Positions 9,194-18,994 are shown, counted from the stretch's first letter. The stretch: DNA of 48,145 nt from Candidatus Gottesmanbacteria bacterium RIFCSPLOWO2_01_FULL_43_11b (GCA_001780985.1 MFJV01000001.1:581321-629465), one strand, 5' to 3'. Notes: generated from the sequence alone by a model not told the origin. A program made the numbers and translations.

Positions 9194-11019
9194 AGTAAAA
9201 AATCGTCTTCATGAAAACCTCGGGAAGGATCAAGAGATACCTGGAGATCTAGCACGTGCTGGGGGATATCGGCAACAAAGCGGGAAATCATATTTGTCGT
9301 CCGAGTGCCGAAGAATAGTCGCCGGTTGGCATACGTTAGATATAGCTTGTCTTTTGCGCGAGTTATCCCCACGTAACACAGCCTTCGTTCCTCCTCCAAT
9401 TCATCGCGTTCCATAAGAGACCGACTGTGCGGAAAAATTCCTTCTTCCATGCCGACGATAAAGACGGTTGGGAATTCTAACCCCTTGGCAGCATGAAGAG
9501 TCATAAGCGTAACCGCTCCTTGGCTTCGTGATCGAGGAGTTTCTTCTTTTTCCACGAGCGCAACGTTTTCTAAAAACTCATCAAGCTCGGGAAATTCTGT
9601 GGCAACAGACCGCAATTCTTTAATGTTTTCAAGTCGATACGCTTCTTCTTCAATATTGGCATCATAGAGTTCAAGATATTTTGTCACATCAAGAATTCGA
9701 TCGAGGAGTGTGAGTGTGTCAAATTCGATGAGTTTTACATCTCGAGAAACTTTTTGTGCAAAGTCAAGAAAGCGGTCACGTCTGCCTTTACCAAGTTTTT
9801 CAACACGTTTGTAAGAGACAAGGTCTTTGGGGTGTGCGATGAGACGAAGGTAGGCGAGCACGTCTTTAATTTCTTTTCGTTCATAAAATCGTGTTCCTCC
9901 GACGAGAATGTAGGGTACTCCCGCATGAAGGAATGCCTCCTCAAGTACTCGTGATTGTGCATTTGTTCGGTAAAGGACTGCAAAGTCATTGTACGATTTT
10001 CCCGATTGAAGAATTGTTTGAATAATAAACGTTGCTTCATCTTGTTCGTTTCGGGCTTCATAGAGAAGGATACGGTCGCCGCCTTTTTTATCGGTCCAGA
10101 GTTTGAGTATTGGGTGCGATGTGTTTTTGGATATGACCCCGTGTGCTGCATCTAAGATAGTCTGTGTGGAACGGTAATTTTGTTCAAGATGAAAAATTGG
10201 AGCAGCAGGGAAATCCTTTTTAAAAAGCATAATGTTTCGAAAATCAGCACCGCGCCATCGGTAGATACTTTGTGATGCATCGCCAACGACACACAAGTTT
10301 TTATGCCTTCCTGAAAACAACTTAGTGAGCACGTACTGGGCTTTGTTGGTGTCTTGGTATTCATCAACAAGTACGTAGTGATACCGTTGTTGATATTTTC
10401 CAAGAACAGTAGGTTCTTTGTTAAATAGCTCGACCGTTTTCATAAGCAAATCATCAAAATCAAGCGCTTCATTGTCTCGTAATAATTTTTGATAGCCGAG
10501 GTATACGCGCGCAACCGTTTCTTGAAAGTGACCTCTCGCATACTGCGGGTACTCTGTAGCACTAATGAGTTCATTTTTGGCTTGAGAGATAGTTCCCAGA
10601 ACGGCACCAGGGTTGAAGTTTTTTACGGAAATATCGAGTTTTTTCATAACTTCTTTTATGGTGTCGAGACTATCCTGTTCATCGTAGATAAGGAAATTTG
10701 GGGGAATGCCGATGGAGCCTCCTTCGATACGGAGAATTTTAACGCACAAGGAATGAAACGTACCTGCAAACGGAATATCCGTGGTACCGATCAATTTTTT
10801 GATCCGCTCTTTCATCTCATTTGCTGCTTTATTAGTAAATGTGACCATAAGAATGTTATGTGGGGATACCTTTTTGGTTGCGATAAGATAGGCGACACGG
10901 TAGGTGAGTACCCGCGTTTTGCCCGACCCGGCTCCGGCAAGGATGAGCACGGGGCCATCGGTACGTATAACTGCCGCCTGTTGGTTTTTATTTAAGTCAT
11001 TGAGAAGATCGGAAGACAT
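9190..11019 (-). CDS. UvrD/PcrA-type ATP-dependent DNA helicase
   Basis: LAGAGSGKTRVL, VDEYQDTN, VGDASQSIYRWRGAD, VGITRAKDKLYL; start MSSDLLNDLN chosen. Confidence 0.93.
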   Translation of the reverse strand: MSSDLLNDLNKNQQAAVIRTDGPVLILAGAGSGKTRVLTYRVAYLIATKKVSPHNILMVTFTNKAANEMKERIKKLIGTTDIPFAGTFHSLCVKILRIEGGSIGIPPNFLIYDEQDSLDTIKEVMKKLDISVKNFNPGAVLGTISQAKNELISATEYPQYARGHFQETVARVYLGYQKLLRDNEALDFDDLLMKTVELFNKEPTVLGKYQQRYHYVLVDEYQDTNKAQYVLTKLFSGRHKNLCVVGDASQSIYRWRGADFRNIMLFKKDFPAAPIFHLEQNYRSTQTILDAAHGVISKNTSHPILKLWTDKKGGDRILLYEARNEQDEATFIIQTILQSGKSYNDFAVLYRTNAQSRVLEEAFLHAGVPYILVGGTRFYERKEIKDVLAYLRLIAHPKDLVSYKRVEKLGKGRRDRFLDFAQKVSRDVKLIEFDTLTLLDRILDVTKYLELYDANIEEEAYRLENIKELRSVATEFPELDEFLENVALVEKEETPRSRSQGAVTLMTLHAAKGLEFPTVFIVGMEEGIFPHSRSLMERDELEEERRLCYVGITRAKDKLYLTYANRRLFFGTRTTNMISRFVADIPQHVLDLQVSLDPSRGFHEDDFLL

Positions 11020-11038
11020 AACATATAATCTTAGCATA

Positions 11039-11746
11039 ATGAAAAAACTCATAATCATCGGAAACTGGAAAAGTTATAAAGGAATCAGTGATGCAAATGC
11101 ATGGTTTGATGCGTTTTCTAGGCTTTTCAGTGAAAAAAACCACCAATGGACAGATATTACGGTGGTGTTATGTCCGCCGTATACGCTTCTGCCGCTATCT
11201 CAGCAGCGCATAGAAAAAGACCATTTGCCGCTTGCCTTAGGGGGGCAGGACGTGTCGGCCTTCGATGAAGGTGCCCATACAGGAGAGATCAATACGCATC
11301 AACTAGCAGAATTTGCTACATGGACTATTATCGGGCATTCGGAACGACGCAGAGATCTTGGAGAGACAGACGTCTTACTTTTTCAAAAAGTAGAAAAGGC
11401 AAAAAAACAAGGGCTTCGTGTTGTTTACTGCCTACAGAATGAAGTAGTTGAGGCGCCAAAGGGCGTTGATGTGATTGCCTATGAACCGCCATGGGCGATT
11501 AGTAGCGTGAGCGGGGGAGTCCCGCAGAACCCGGAAAGCGCCAACCGCGTCTGTGAGAAAATCGTTCAGAAATATCCGGGGATTCCGGTCATCTACGGCG
11601 GAAGTGTTACGTTAGACAACGTCGCTTCTTTTGTAAGTCAGGAACATATTTGGGGTGTACTCCCTGGCAATGCAAGTCTCGATGCAGACAAATTTTATTC
11701 TCTCATTGATCATGCAACCCAAAGTCAAACGCATCTACTTACCTAA
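11039..11746 (+). CDS. tpiA: Triosephosphate isomerase (compact, 235 aa)
   Basis: IIGNWKSYK, IIGHSERRR, AYEPPWAI, VIYGGSV. Confidence 0.92.
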   Translation: MKKLIIIGNWKSYKGISDANAWFDAFSRLFSEKNHQWTDITVVLCPPYTLLPLSQQRIEKDHLPLALGGQDVSAFDEGAHTGEINTHQLAEFATWTIIGHSERRRDLGETDVLLFQKVEKAKKQGLRVVYCLQNEVVEAPKGVDVIAYEPPWAISSVSGGVPQNPESANRVCEKIVQKYPGIPVIYGGSVTLDNVASFVSQEHIWGVLPGNASLDADKFYSLIDHATQSQTHLLT

Positions 11747-12767
11747 ACTAAAGTTCTATTTCTCCGTTTTCTTTTTTGCGGTAGCTATTGCCGTGCTAGC
11801 AAAAGGAGTACTGTGGATGTTTTCATTTTCCCAAGCAACTGGTTTAACGCCAACAACCCTCATTAACCTTGTATTTGGTGGTGGTACACAATTAAAAACT
11901 CAGGATAATCGCACGAATATTCTTTTACTAGGAATTGGTGGAGGTGAGCACCCTGGCGCTGATTTAACAGACACAATGATGGTGCTTTCACTCGGGAAAC
12001 GCTTGGCACTTATATCAATTCCTCGTGATATATGGTCTGATACACTCAAGGACAAAGTAAATAGTGCATACCACTATGGAGAAGAAAAGTCCCGCGAAGC
12101 GGGATCCCGCTCCGCGGGAAAAAAGGGAGGCCTCATCCTTTCAAAAGCAATTGTCGAGGACGTGATAGGACTCCCAATACATTACAGTCTTGTTATTGAT
12201 TTTTCAGGATTTACAGAGATTATTGATTTTGCTGGAGGTGTAACATTTAACGTTTTACACGGATTTACAGACAAAGAGTTTCCCATCGAAGGAAAAGAAG
12301 ATGATTCATGTGGCGGTGACCCTACGTTTGCTTGCCGTTACGAGGTAGTGCATTTTGACTCAGGCGTGCAAACTGTGGATGGAAAACGCGCATTGCAATA
12401 CGTACGTAGCAGACAAGCAGCGGGTGAAGAGGGAAGTGATTTTGCCAGAGCCAGAAGGCAGCAAGAGATACTTGTTGCTCTCAAAGAAAAGCTTTTAAGA
12501 CCAGGTGTATGGCTTTCTCCAACTCGAGCTAAAACGTTGATTGCAGCACTCGAGAAAGCAACGGATACAGATATGAACATTGGTGAATTTCTTACTGTCG
12601 GAAAAGCAATTGCGGAAGTTAATGAGGAGGATATTCAAAGAATTTCACTTGATGATCTTCTCTATACACCACCAGCGATTTGGTACGGCCGGTACGTGCT
12701 TCTTCCCAAAGAGGATTTTGAGTCTATCCACGAGTACGTATTGAAAGAGTTAGAAAGCGAGCCCTAA
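11712..12767 (+). CDS. LytR-CpsA-Psr (LCP) family protein
   Basis: NILLLGIGGGEHPGADLTDTMMVLSL, SIPRDIWSD, ALQYVRSRQAAGEEGSDFARARRQQ; N-terminal TM; overlaps tpiA by 35 bp. Confidence 0.9.
   Translation: MQPKVKRIYLPKLKFYFSVFFFAVAIAVLAKGVLWMFSFSQATGLTPTTLINLVFGGGTQLKTQDNRTNILLLGIGGGEHPGADLTDTMMVLSLGKRLALISIPRDIWSDTLKDKVNSAYHYGEEKSREAGSRSAGKKGGLILSKAIVEDVIGLPIHYSLVIDFSGFTEIIDFAGGVTFNVLHGFTDKEFPIEGKEDDSCGGDPTFACRYEVVHFDSGVQTVDGKRALQYVRSRQAAGEEGSDFARARRQQEILVALKEKLLRPGVWLSPTRAKTLIAALEKATDTDMNIGEFLTVGKAIAEVNEEDIQRISLDDLLYTPPAIWYGRYVLLPKEDFESIHEYVLKELESEP
12090..12119. repeat. 30-bp tandem double hairpin inserted in frame in the LCP gene
   Basis: TCCCGC-GAA-GCGGGA followed by TCCCGC-TCC-GCGGGA. 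Confidence 0.85.
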
Positions 12768-13214
12768 GAGAAGTAAAAGTATTCCTCCGGCAATAATCGA
12801 CGCTCCTAAAACACTCGGTCCAGTTCCAGCAACAGGTACTTGGGGGGTGGCGGGTGTCGGTGTGGGAGTAGGCGTCGGAACACCAGGAGGGAGAGTGGGC
12901 GTTGGTGTTGCGGTTGTGCCGGTGGTTGGCGTAGGCGTGGGCGTTGCAGTTGGTCCAGGCGTCGGGGTTGGCGTGGGCGTTGCAGTTGGTGTCGGTGTGA
13001 CTTCTCCTGTGGGAGTTGGCGTAGGAGTGGTAGCAGCAAATGCAAGGGTTAGTTTACATGCTGGTTCGGCAGCTTTCGGTTTTGCCTGGGGAACAGTGGG
13101 AGCGACTGGTTCAAGTTCTGTGAGTTGTTGAGATGTGAGATAAGCAATTAAACCGAGACCTATGGTGGCAAAAGTAAGGAGAATTAAGTACCAATATTTC
13201 TTGAATAATCTCAT
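12750..13214 (-). CDS. Thr/Pro-repeat surface protein with C-terminal hydrophobic anchor
   Basis: N-terminal TM, TPTPTP stalk, C-terminal PVAGTGPSVLGASIIAGGILLLLLGLAF. Confidence 0.75.
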   Translation of the reverse strand: MRLFKKYWYLILLTFATIGLGLIAYLTSQQLTELEPVAPTVPQAKPKAAEPACKLTLAFAATTPTPTPTGEVTPTPTATPTPTPTPGPTATPTPTPTTGTTATPTPTLPPGVPTPTPTPTPATPQVPVAGTGPSVLGASIIAGGILLLLLGLAF

Positions 13215-13217
13215 ATG

Positions 13218-14348
13218 TTAGTGCCAGTTATTATCAGTTCCCAAAATTTCCCCTTCAATATCAATTTTGTTATTGACAATTGAGCCTTCAAGAATAGTAA
13301 AGTCGAGTGTGTATTCGTCGCTCGCATTTTTTGTTGAGGTTTCCGTCCATGCGGCGCCATTAGTTCTAATCCTAGCTTTTGTCGCAAGACCACCTTTAAC
13401 AGCGATTACTATTTGATCGTTCACACTGAGAGAGCTGACGTCACTGATCACCTGTCCGTCTTTATAGACTTTAATTTGATTACACTGCGGAGTAGCCCCA
13501 CCGTCCCCATCCCCGTCTCCTCCTCCATTGCCTCCACCACCACCTCCTCCACCTTGCTGATCATCACCAGCGCCAATTTTGCAGCAGTCGTTATCGCTAC
13601 AGGGGTAGTATCCAGGTTTACACCCTCTTCCCATTGAATTATCCCAGTTCGTACACTCTGCCGACCGGCTAGTGGCGCCTTTACAGTTTTGATCCGTGCC
13701 GACAACAGTATCAATTGTGCCTGGCAAAATATAGTCGCCGGCAACACAGTCAGATACATACTTATTTCCACAATCCAAGACAGTACCACCAGTGCCACTC
13801 TCATCACCTCCGCTAGTACTTGTGTCGTCTGTTCCTCCGCCGCTACCTGGAGGGGTCCATCCTAAATCTTCAGCCACATCTCGATCCTTTTTGCCAGTGT
13901 CCATTGATCTATCGTAGATGATACCTCCAGTCTTGGTTTGCGAAACCGAGCAGTCGTCCGTTACACACTCCCTCGCTTGACTTCGAATGTCGGCAATTTG
14001 TTGACGTTTGCTGTTATAGAAAACACCCAGAGGAATAGTCGCTCCTAAAAGAAGTATTGTGACAACCGCTGCAAGCACACTTCCTTTCCCTGATTTTTTG
14101 GGTGAGGTGACCGCAATTTCTTCTTTCGGTGGTTCAGGGGTGGGTGGCGTCGGTGCGTTGAGAATGTTGTCGACCATTTTTTGTTTTTCCGCAGGTACCT
14201 CCTCGGGTTGTGGAGGGGGCGGCGGACCTGATGGAATAGGAGTAGGCGGTTCAACAGGGGGCGGCGGCGGCGGCGGCGGCGTAGTTCCTGCCTGTTTTGC
14301 AGCATCGTCAATAATTTTTTGCGGATCAGTACTTTGTGTGTCTTCCAT
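13218..14348 (-). CDS. Single-TM protein: Pro-rich N-terminus, Cys-rich Gly-rich predicted exterior
   Basis: PPPPPPPP tracts, TM VLAAVVTILLLGATIPLGVF, multiple Cys, GGGGGGGG linker. Confidence 0.7.
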   Translation of the reverse strand: MEDTQSTDPQKIIDDAAKQAGTTPPPPPPPPVEPPTPIPSGPPPPPQPEEVPAEKQKMVDNILNAPTPPTPEPPKEEIAVTSPKKSGKGSVLAAVVTILLLGATIPLGVFYNSKRQQIADIRSQARECVTDDCSVSQTKTGGIIYDRSMDTGKKDRDVAEDLGWTPPGSGGGTDDTSTSGGDESGTGGTVLDCGNKYVSDCVAGDYILPGTIDTVVGTDQNCKGATSRSAECTNWDNSMGRGCKPGYYPCSDNDCCKIGAGDDQQGGGGGGGGNGGGDGDGDGGATPQCNQIKVYKDGQVISDVSSLSVNDQIVIAVKGGLATKARIRTNGAAWTETSTKNASDEYTLDFTILEGSIVNNKIDIEGEILGTDNNWH

Positions 14349-14370
14349 TATTTCCCTCTCTCTATCTAGC

Positions 14371-15612
14371 TTAGAGGAGATAGGTACGGTACGTCAAGCC
14401 GACGATGAGAAGGCTAGACCCCATAATAAGCAAAAGAAGAAGCGGTAAACTATTGCCACTCTCAGGCATCTGTTCTCCGGCAAGCGTTGAGGTGGGGGTG
14501 GGAGTGAGACTTGGCGTTAATGTTGCCGATGGGGTTGCATCACCCAAGACTTGTGTTCCGCTTTTAAGAATTTCAAACGCGTGCGTTATGGCAATGGATT
14601 TTCCATTTTCATCTTCTGTCGTCATTGTTACGCTCTGGAGTCCGGGAGAAAGCGGTACGCTCGGCGTATATCGCCAGATGCCGTCTTGCCCAACAACCAC
14701 GGTACCACCGGTAGGTTTCGTGATTCCGAGTGTTATACTCACGCGTTTTCCGGTAATTCCGGTTCCTTGAATAAGCGGCAGTGTTGTGGCGATCGATGCT
14801 CCTTCAATTGGTTTGGTAAGGGAAACAATATTGGTCGTTGATGTGCCCGCAACTGCTCCTATTTGCGCATTGGCTTGTTGCTTTCTGAAATCATATGTTT
14901 TTCCTATTTGCATTTCTGGAACAGGCGAATCATTGAGACTGTCGGTTGTGGCAAATGACTCTCCGTTTTCAAAACGAACGACGAGTTGCTCTGTTACCCT
15001 TTCTTGAAAGGGGAGGTATGCGCTTAAATCTTCATTGCGTACAAGATTTAGAGGGATAAGCCATGAGCCGGACTCCGTTACAAGGGTCGACATTTTTTGT
15101 CCGTCAAGAAGTGTAAGGTAGACAATAGCGCCCTGAGCTGGCTGCCCGTTTGGAGTGACAACAGAGCCATATGCCGGTTCAAAAGCGCTCGTTACACCGC
15201 CAAGTAATGGGCCTGTTTGAATCTTATATGGTGTTCCGTTTTGGGTGTACGGTTTTCCATCGGAAAGTATAGTTGTTTCATACAATGTTTCCGGAACTCC
15301 TGATCGGAACGTGACACTGTGCGTTGTATTTTTACCCAATTTTCCTGTTGTATCGCGTTCATCAAAAATCACCTGAGATCTAGTAGTGTCGCTACCGACG
15401 CGAATTGCACCGGTTGCCGCACTTTCTGTTATCCATGAAACGGTAAAGGAAGTGTCGGAAACATTCGTTATCTCTACAGAAGTCGGAGTACTGCTCACAG
15501 ACGCCTGACTCGGTAGTCGAATGACGCGTTCAAAAAAATACGCAAATCCTCCGACAAAAATGGCGAGAAAGAGTATGCCAACGAGTGTTGGGAATTTTAC
15601 CGGGAAACGCAT
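14371..15612 (-). CDS. Fibronectin type III / Ig-like surface protein with C-terminal anchor
   Basis: FN3-like VEITNVSDTSFTVSWITESAATGAIRVG; C-terminal MPESGNSLPLLLLLIMGSSLLIVGL. Confidence 0.75.
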   Translation of the reverse strand: MRFPVKFPTLVGILFLAIFVGGFAYFFERVIRLPSQASVSSTPTSVEITNVSDTSFTVSWITESAATGAIRVGSDTTRSQVIFDERDTTGKLGKNTTHSVTFRSGVPETLYETTILSDGKPYTQNGTPYKIQTGPLLGGVTSAFEPAYGSVVTPNGQPAQGAIVYLTLLDGQKMSTLVTESGSWLIPLNLVRNEDLSAYLPFQERVTEQLVVRFENGESFATTDSLNDSPVPEMQIGKTYDFRKQQANAQIGAVAGTSTTNIVSLTKPIEGASIATTLPLIQGTGITGKRVSITLGITKPTGGTVVVGQDGIWRYTPSVPLSPGLQSVTMTTEDENGKSIAITHAFEILKSGTQVLGDATPSATLTPSLTPTPTSTLAGEQMPESGNSLPLLLLLIMGSSLLIVGLTYRTYLL

Positions 15613-15615
15613 AGG

Positions 15616-15807
15616 TTATAATGAACGCTTCTCAAGCGATTCAAAGACATCGGTTTCAAGAGTTGGCGAAAGCGGGACGAGAATTTTTGATACCGTTGCA
15701 GGAACAGTACTGGTTTTTGTGGTTTTGATAAGTTCAAAGAAAATCCAGAACGAGACGGTAAATAAAGTAAAGAGAGAAATAAGAAGTAAGTCGCGTTCAT
15801 TGTCCAT
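15616..15807 (-). CDS. Small single-TM protein in the pilus gene cluster
   Basis: 63 aa, one TM, packed between the PilO-like and FN3 genes. Confidence 0.5.
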   Translation of the reverse strand: MDNERDLLLISLFTLFTVSFWIFFELIKTTKTSTVPATVSKILVPLSPTLETDVFESLEKRSL

Positions 15808-15811
15808 GGTA

Positions 15812-16447
15812 TTAATTTTGGTAGTACGTTGTTAATTGTAAAACAAGTTGTAATCCGATGCTACCAGGAAGAGTGCTTTCTGCTATTTCTGATGACGGAG
15901 TAAAGTTAATGGAATCAATCGTCAGGATTCTCTGGAGGGAAAGAATTCCGTCAATAAAGGTTTTAAGATTACCATAGGAATCATTGACAACGACTGTTAG
16001 CGGGTAGGGTGAAGAATTTTTTTGGGGAGATGCACTTGCTGTGGCCTCTTCTCCGGTGAGAGGAACAGATGAAATTTGAATCGAGGACGCCGATGCAACG
16101 GTTGAGGCCGCAAGGTTGCGAAGTGAAAGTGCAAGTTCTACAGGTTGTGCTGTTTGAGGTATGGCAGCAAAGACGAGATCCAGCCGTTCTCCTGCCGCTT
16201 CATACGAGGCCTGACTCTCAATGAGTGCAGAAATTTTGTCCTCCATTTGTTTGTTGACCGTTGTTTTATCCGCAATTTCTCTCCGTAAAAAAAGAATGGT
16301 ACGGACAGTCGGGAGTATTGCATAGAGACCAAAAAGAGAAGCAGCCAGGAATGAAAATATTGTCGCAGAGTATGCTTTAACCTGCGGCTTTTCTGTCGCA
16401 ACTTTGAATTGTTGTATATATTTTTGCGATTGTGAAAGTTGAGTCAT
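15812..16447 (-). CDS. PilO-like type IV pilus assembly protein
   Basis: N-terminal TM, coiled coil, VVNDSYGNLKTFIDGILSLQRIL, directly after a PilN-like gene. Confidence 0.65.
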   Translation of the reverse strand: MTQLSQSQKYIQQFKVATEKPQVKAYSATIFSFLAASLFGLYAILPTVRTILFLRREIADKTTVNKQMEDKISALIESQASYEAAGERLDLVFAAIPQTAQPVELALSLRNLAASTVASASSIQISSVPLTGEEATASASPQKNSSPYPLTVVVNDSYGNLKTFIDGILSLQRILTIDSINFTPSSEIAESTLPGSIGLQLVLQLTTYYQN

Positions 16448-16452
16448 AGTAA

Positions 16453-17010
16453 TCAGCGTTTTTTCCCTGCCTGAGGAAAAGTTGCAACAAACTGAAACTC
16501 TATCCCGGTAAGCGGACCTTTTTGAATATCGGACACTTCTGCATTTTGTGTGTATGAACTTTGATTGATGCTGGATAAAAATTGAGAAAAGCCTGCAGTC
16601 GTCAGTGCCAAAGCTCTTGCGTTCATACCATCATTATTAAGCGCGAGTGTTTCAAAGTAGACACCGGGAGGGAGGAGTCGTTGAAGCTCTTCGAGAACAT
16701 CACGTAAAACACCTTGACTGTTGAGCAATGTTTTTATCATGACCATCCGCTCTTGGAGATTTCGAAATTCGGACTCAAAATCACTGTTTGCCTCAATGAT
16801 CGCTTGTTTTTGCGCAATTTCTTCATTGAGATCAGTAAGCTTTCTATCAAGGCTGAAACGGGAAATGAACGCAAGAAGTACGATGATCTCTGTGGTTATC
16901 ATGATGTACCGGCCATAGGTTGTTGCCCAGGTAAGGATGCGTCCCCACGGAGAATGTTCGAGATCTCCTTCGCCGAGTAGATTGATGGTGGGAGAAGTTT
17001 TGGCAGGCAT
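16453..17010 (-). CDS. PilN-like type IV pilus assembly protein
   Basis: INLLGEGD start, TM, coiled coil, LQRLLPPGVYFETLAL. Confidence 0.7.
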   Translation of the reverse strand: MPAKTSPTINLLGEGDLEHSPWGRILTWATTYGRYIMITTEIIVLLAFISRFSLDRKLTDLNEEIAQKQAIIEANSDFESEFRNLQERMVMIKTLLNSQGVLRDVLEELQRLLPPGVYFETLALNNDGMNARALALTTAGFSQFLSSINQSSYTQNAEVSDIQKGPLTGIEFQFVATFPQAGKKR

Positions 17011-17028
17011 GATACTAGTATAACCCAG

Positions 17029-17268
17029 CTATTTCTTTTTGAGAAGTTTAGACAGACGGGATTTGAGTCGGGCGGCCTTATTTGCGTGGATGATTCCTCG
17101 TTTTACCGCTTTATCTAGCTTTGTATAAGCCTCGGTGAGTTTTTTTTCTGTGGGTGATTTACGTACCGCACGGATTGTATCCTGCAGTGTTTTGGCAATT
17201 GTAGTATTTTGCCGTGATCGTTTTCGGTCGTGTGACAGTTTTTTAATTGCTTGAGCGGTAATCGGCAT
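17029..17268 (-). CDS. rpsT: 30S ribosomal protein S20
   Basis: MPITAQAIKKLSHDRKRSRQNT...GIIHANKAARLKSRLSKLLKKK. Confidence 0.92.
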   Translation of the reverse strand: MPITAQAIKKLSHDRKRSRQNTTIAKTLQDTIRAVRKSPTEKKLTEAYTKLDKAVKRGIIHANKAARLKSRLSKLLKKK

Positions 17269-17331
17269 GGGGCAAAGTATACAAGATTCCCACTGTACGG
17301 TCAATGCTGGTACTTTTATAATAGGTGAGCT

Positions 17332-18981
17332 ATGGAGAAAATTTGGAGGGTTCTATCTAAAAGGCAGACAACGGTAGGATCGGCAGCGTTTATTCTTGTC
17401 TCCATGGTTGCAGCGTCAAGGATCTTGGGACTCATTCGGGACCGGTTGCTTTCTGCTCGGTTCGCCCCGGATGAGCTTGGAGTATATTTTGCTGCATTTC
17501 GACTCCCCAATCTTCTTTTTGAACTTCTCGTGATGGGAGCCTTGACGTCAGCGTTTATCCCTGTTTTTACGAAATACCTTACCCATAACAAGGAAAAAGA
17601 AGCATGGAAGATTGCGGCAATTCTTATAAATCTCGGTACAGTCTTGCTCTTGTTGCTCTCTCTTCCTGTTTTTCTCTGGGCAGAGAGTATTTCTCGTTTC
17701 TTTGCTCCGGGATTTTCTCCGGAACAAATTAGGCAGATGGCTGCATTTACGCGGTTTATGATCGGGCTCCAGGTACTTCCTCTCCTTATTGGAAATTTTT
17801 TTACAGGGATTCTGCAATCCTATAACCTCTTTCTTATTCCGGCAATGGCACCGGTTGTGTATAACATCGGTATCATCATCGGCATTATCGCCCTCACTCC
17901 GTTTTTAGGATTATGGGCGCCGGTAGTGGGTGTTGGATTTGGAGCAATACTTTTTATGGTAATTCAGCTTCCACTCCTGGTCCGAATCGGTTATCGCCAT
18001 ACTCTCGACACAAATCCGCAAACGCAGGGCGTAAAAGAAGTGGCGCATCTTATGGGACCGCGCACGCTGGGACTTGCTGTTTCTCAAATTGATACGACCG
18101 TAGATTTGATGCTGGCAAGTTTGCTCGGGTCCCGGATGGTTACGATTTTTAACTTTGCTCAACACCTACAACAACTACCCGTTGGACTCTTTGGTGCTAC
18201 CGTTGCTCAAGCAGCTCTTCCTCTTCTTTCAAAACAACTTGTGCATGGTAATAAAGATGAATTTAAACACACACTCATCCGTGCGGTTCATCAAATTCTC
18301 TTTTTTGTCCTTCCCGCATCCGCACTATTTATAGTACTGCGTATTCCTATGGTTCGGTTGGTATTTGGTGCGTCACGGTTTGACTGGGAGGCAACGGTTT
18401 TAACCGGCATGACGCTTTCTGCATTTAGTATTTCTCTTTTTGCTCAATCTGTTTCTCATGTGTTTGCGCGGGGGTTTTATGCGCTCTACGACACAAAAAC
18501 TCCTGTAATGATTGGTATTGCCGCAATTGCAATTAATACTATATTGTCCATTCTCTTTATTACTTGGTTCCAATTGCCCATCTGGTCACTTGGAGTATCG
18601 ACCTCCATTGCAAGTATTATTAATGTCATTCTTCTTTTTTGGTTTCTTGACCGACGGGTAGGACGATTTTCCCGATGGGACCTCTTCGGTCCGCCTATTA
18701 AAATGGCAATTGCGGCCGGGTTAACCGGTATTGCTCTCTATATACCGTTAAAACTTCTCGATCAACTTGTCTTTGACACGACACGGGTGTTAGGGCTCCT
18801 GCTTTTAACCGGAGTCAGCGGATTTATCGGACTGTCGACGTATCTTTTTCTCTCTTGGGTTCTTGGAGTTGGCGAGGTGCGGTTCTTCTTGAGTCTCATT
18901 AGCCGCGTTAAAAGATTGCGAGTCCTCTTTGAGCCAGCAGGCGAAGTCGTCAACGGCGGCATGGGAGACAAAATGTCCTGA
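17332..18981 (+). CDS. murJ: Lipid II flippase MurJ/MviN
   Basis: ASRILGLIRDRLLSARF, FRLPNLLFELLVMGALTSAFIPVF; polytopic membrane protein. Confidence 0.93.
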   Translation: MEKIWRVLSKRQTTVGSAAFILVSMVAASRILGLIRDRLLSARFAPDELGVYFAAFRLPNLLFELLVMGALTSAFIPVFTKYLTHNKEKEAWKIAAILINLGTVLLLLLSLPVFLWAESISRFFAPGFSPEQIRQMAAFTRFMIGLQVLPLLIGNFFTGILQSYNLFLIPAMAPVVYNIGIIIGIIALTPFLGLWAPVVGVGFGAILFMVIQLPLLVRIGYRHTLDTNPQTQGVKEVAHLMGPRTLGLAVSQIDTTVDLMLASLLGSRMVTIFNFAQHLQQLPVGLFGATVAQAALPLLSKQLVHGNKDEFKHTLIRAVHQILFFVLPASALFIVLRIPMVRLVFGASRFDWEATVLTGMTLSAFSISLFAQSVSHVFARGFYALYDTKTPVMIGIAAIAINTILSILFITWFQLPIWSLGVSTSIASIINVILLFWFLDRRVGRFSRWDLFGPPIKMAIAAGLTGIALYIPLKLLDQLVFDTTRVLGLLLLTGVSGFIGLSTYLFLSWVLGVGEVRFFLSLISRVKRLRVLFEPAGEVVNGGMGDKMS

Positions 18982-18994
18982 TATTTCTTAATAT

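Noticed and set aside
12840-13131. Plus-strand ORFs rich in Gly/Val or Gly/Cys/Arg (12840-13052, 12847-13131)
   Set aside because: Shadows of the low-complexity TPTP repeat coding region on the minus strand.
14262-14282. GGC/CGG microsatellite as a functional repeat
   Set aside because: Encodes the poly-Pro tract; explained by protein composition.
14059-14448. Plus-strand Gly-rich ORF and minus-strand 14045-14311 Arg/Pro ORF
   Set aside because: Frame shadows of the Pro-rich N-terminus of the 13218-14348 protein.
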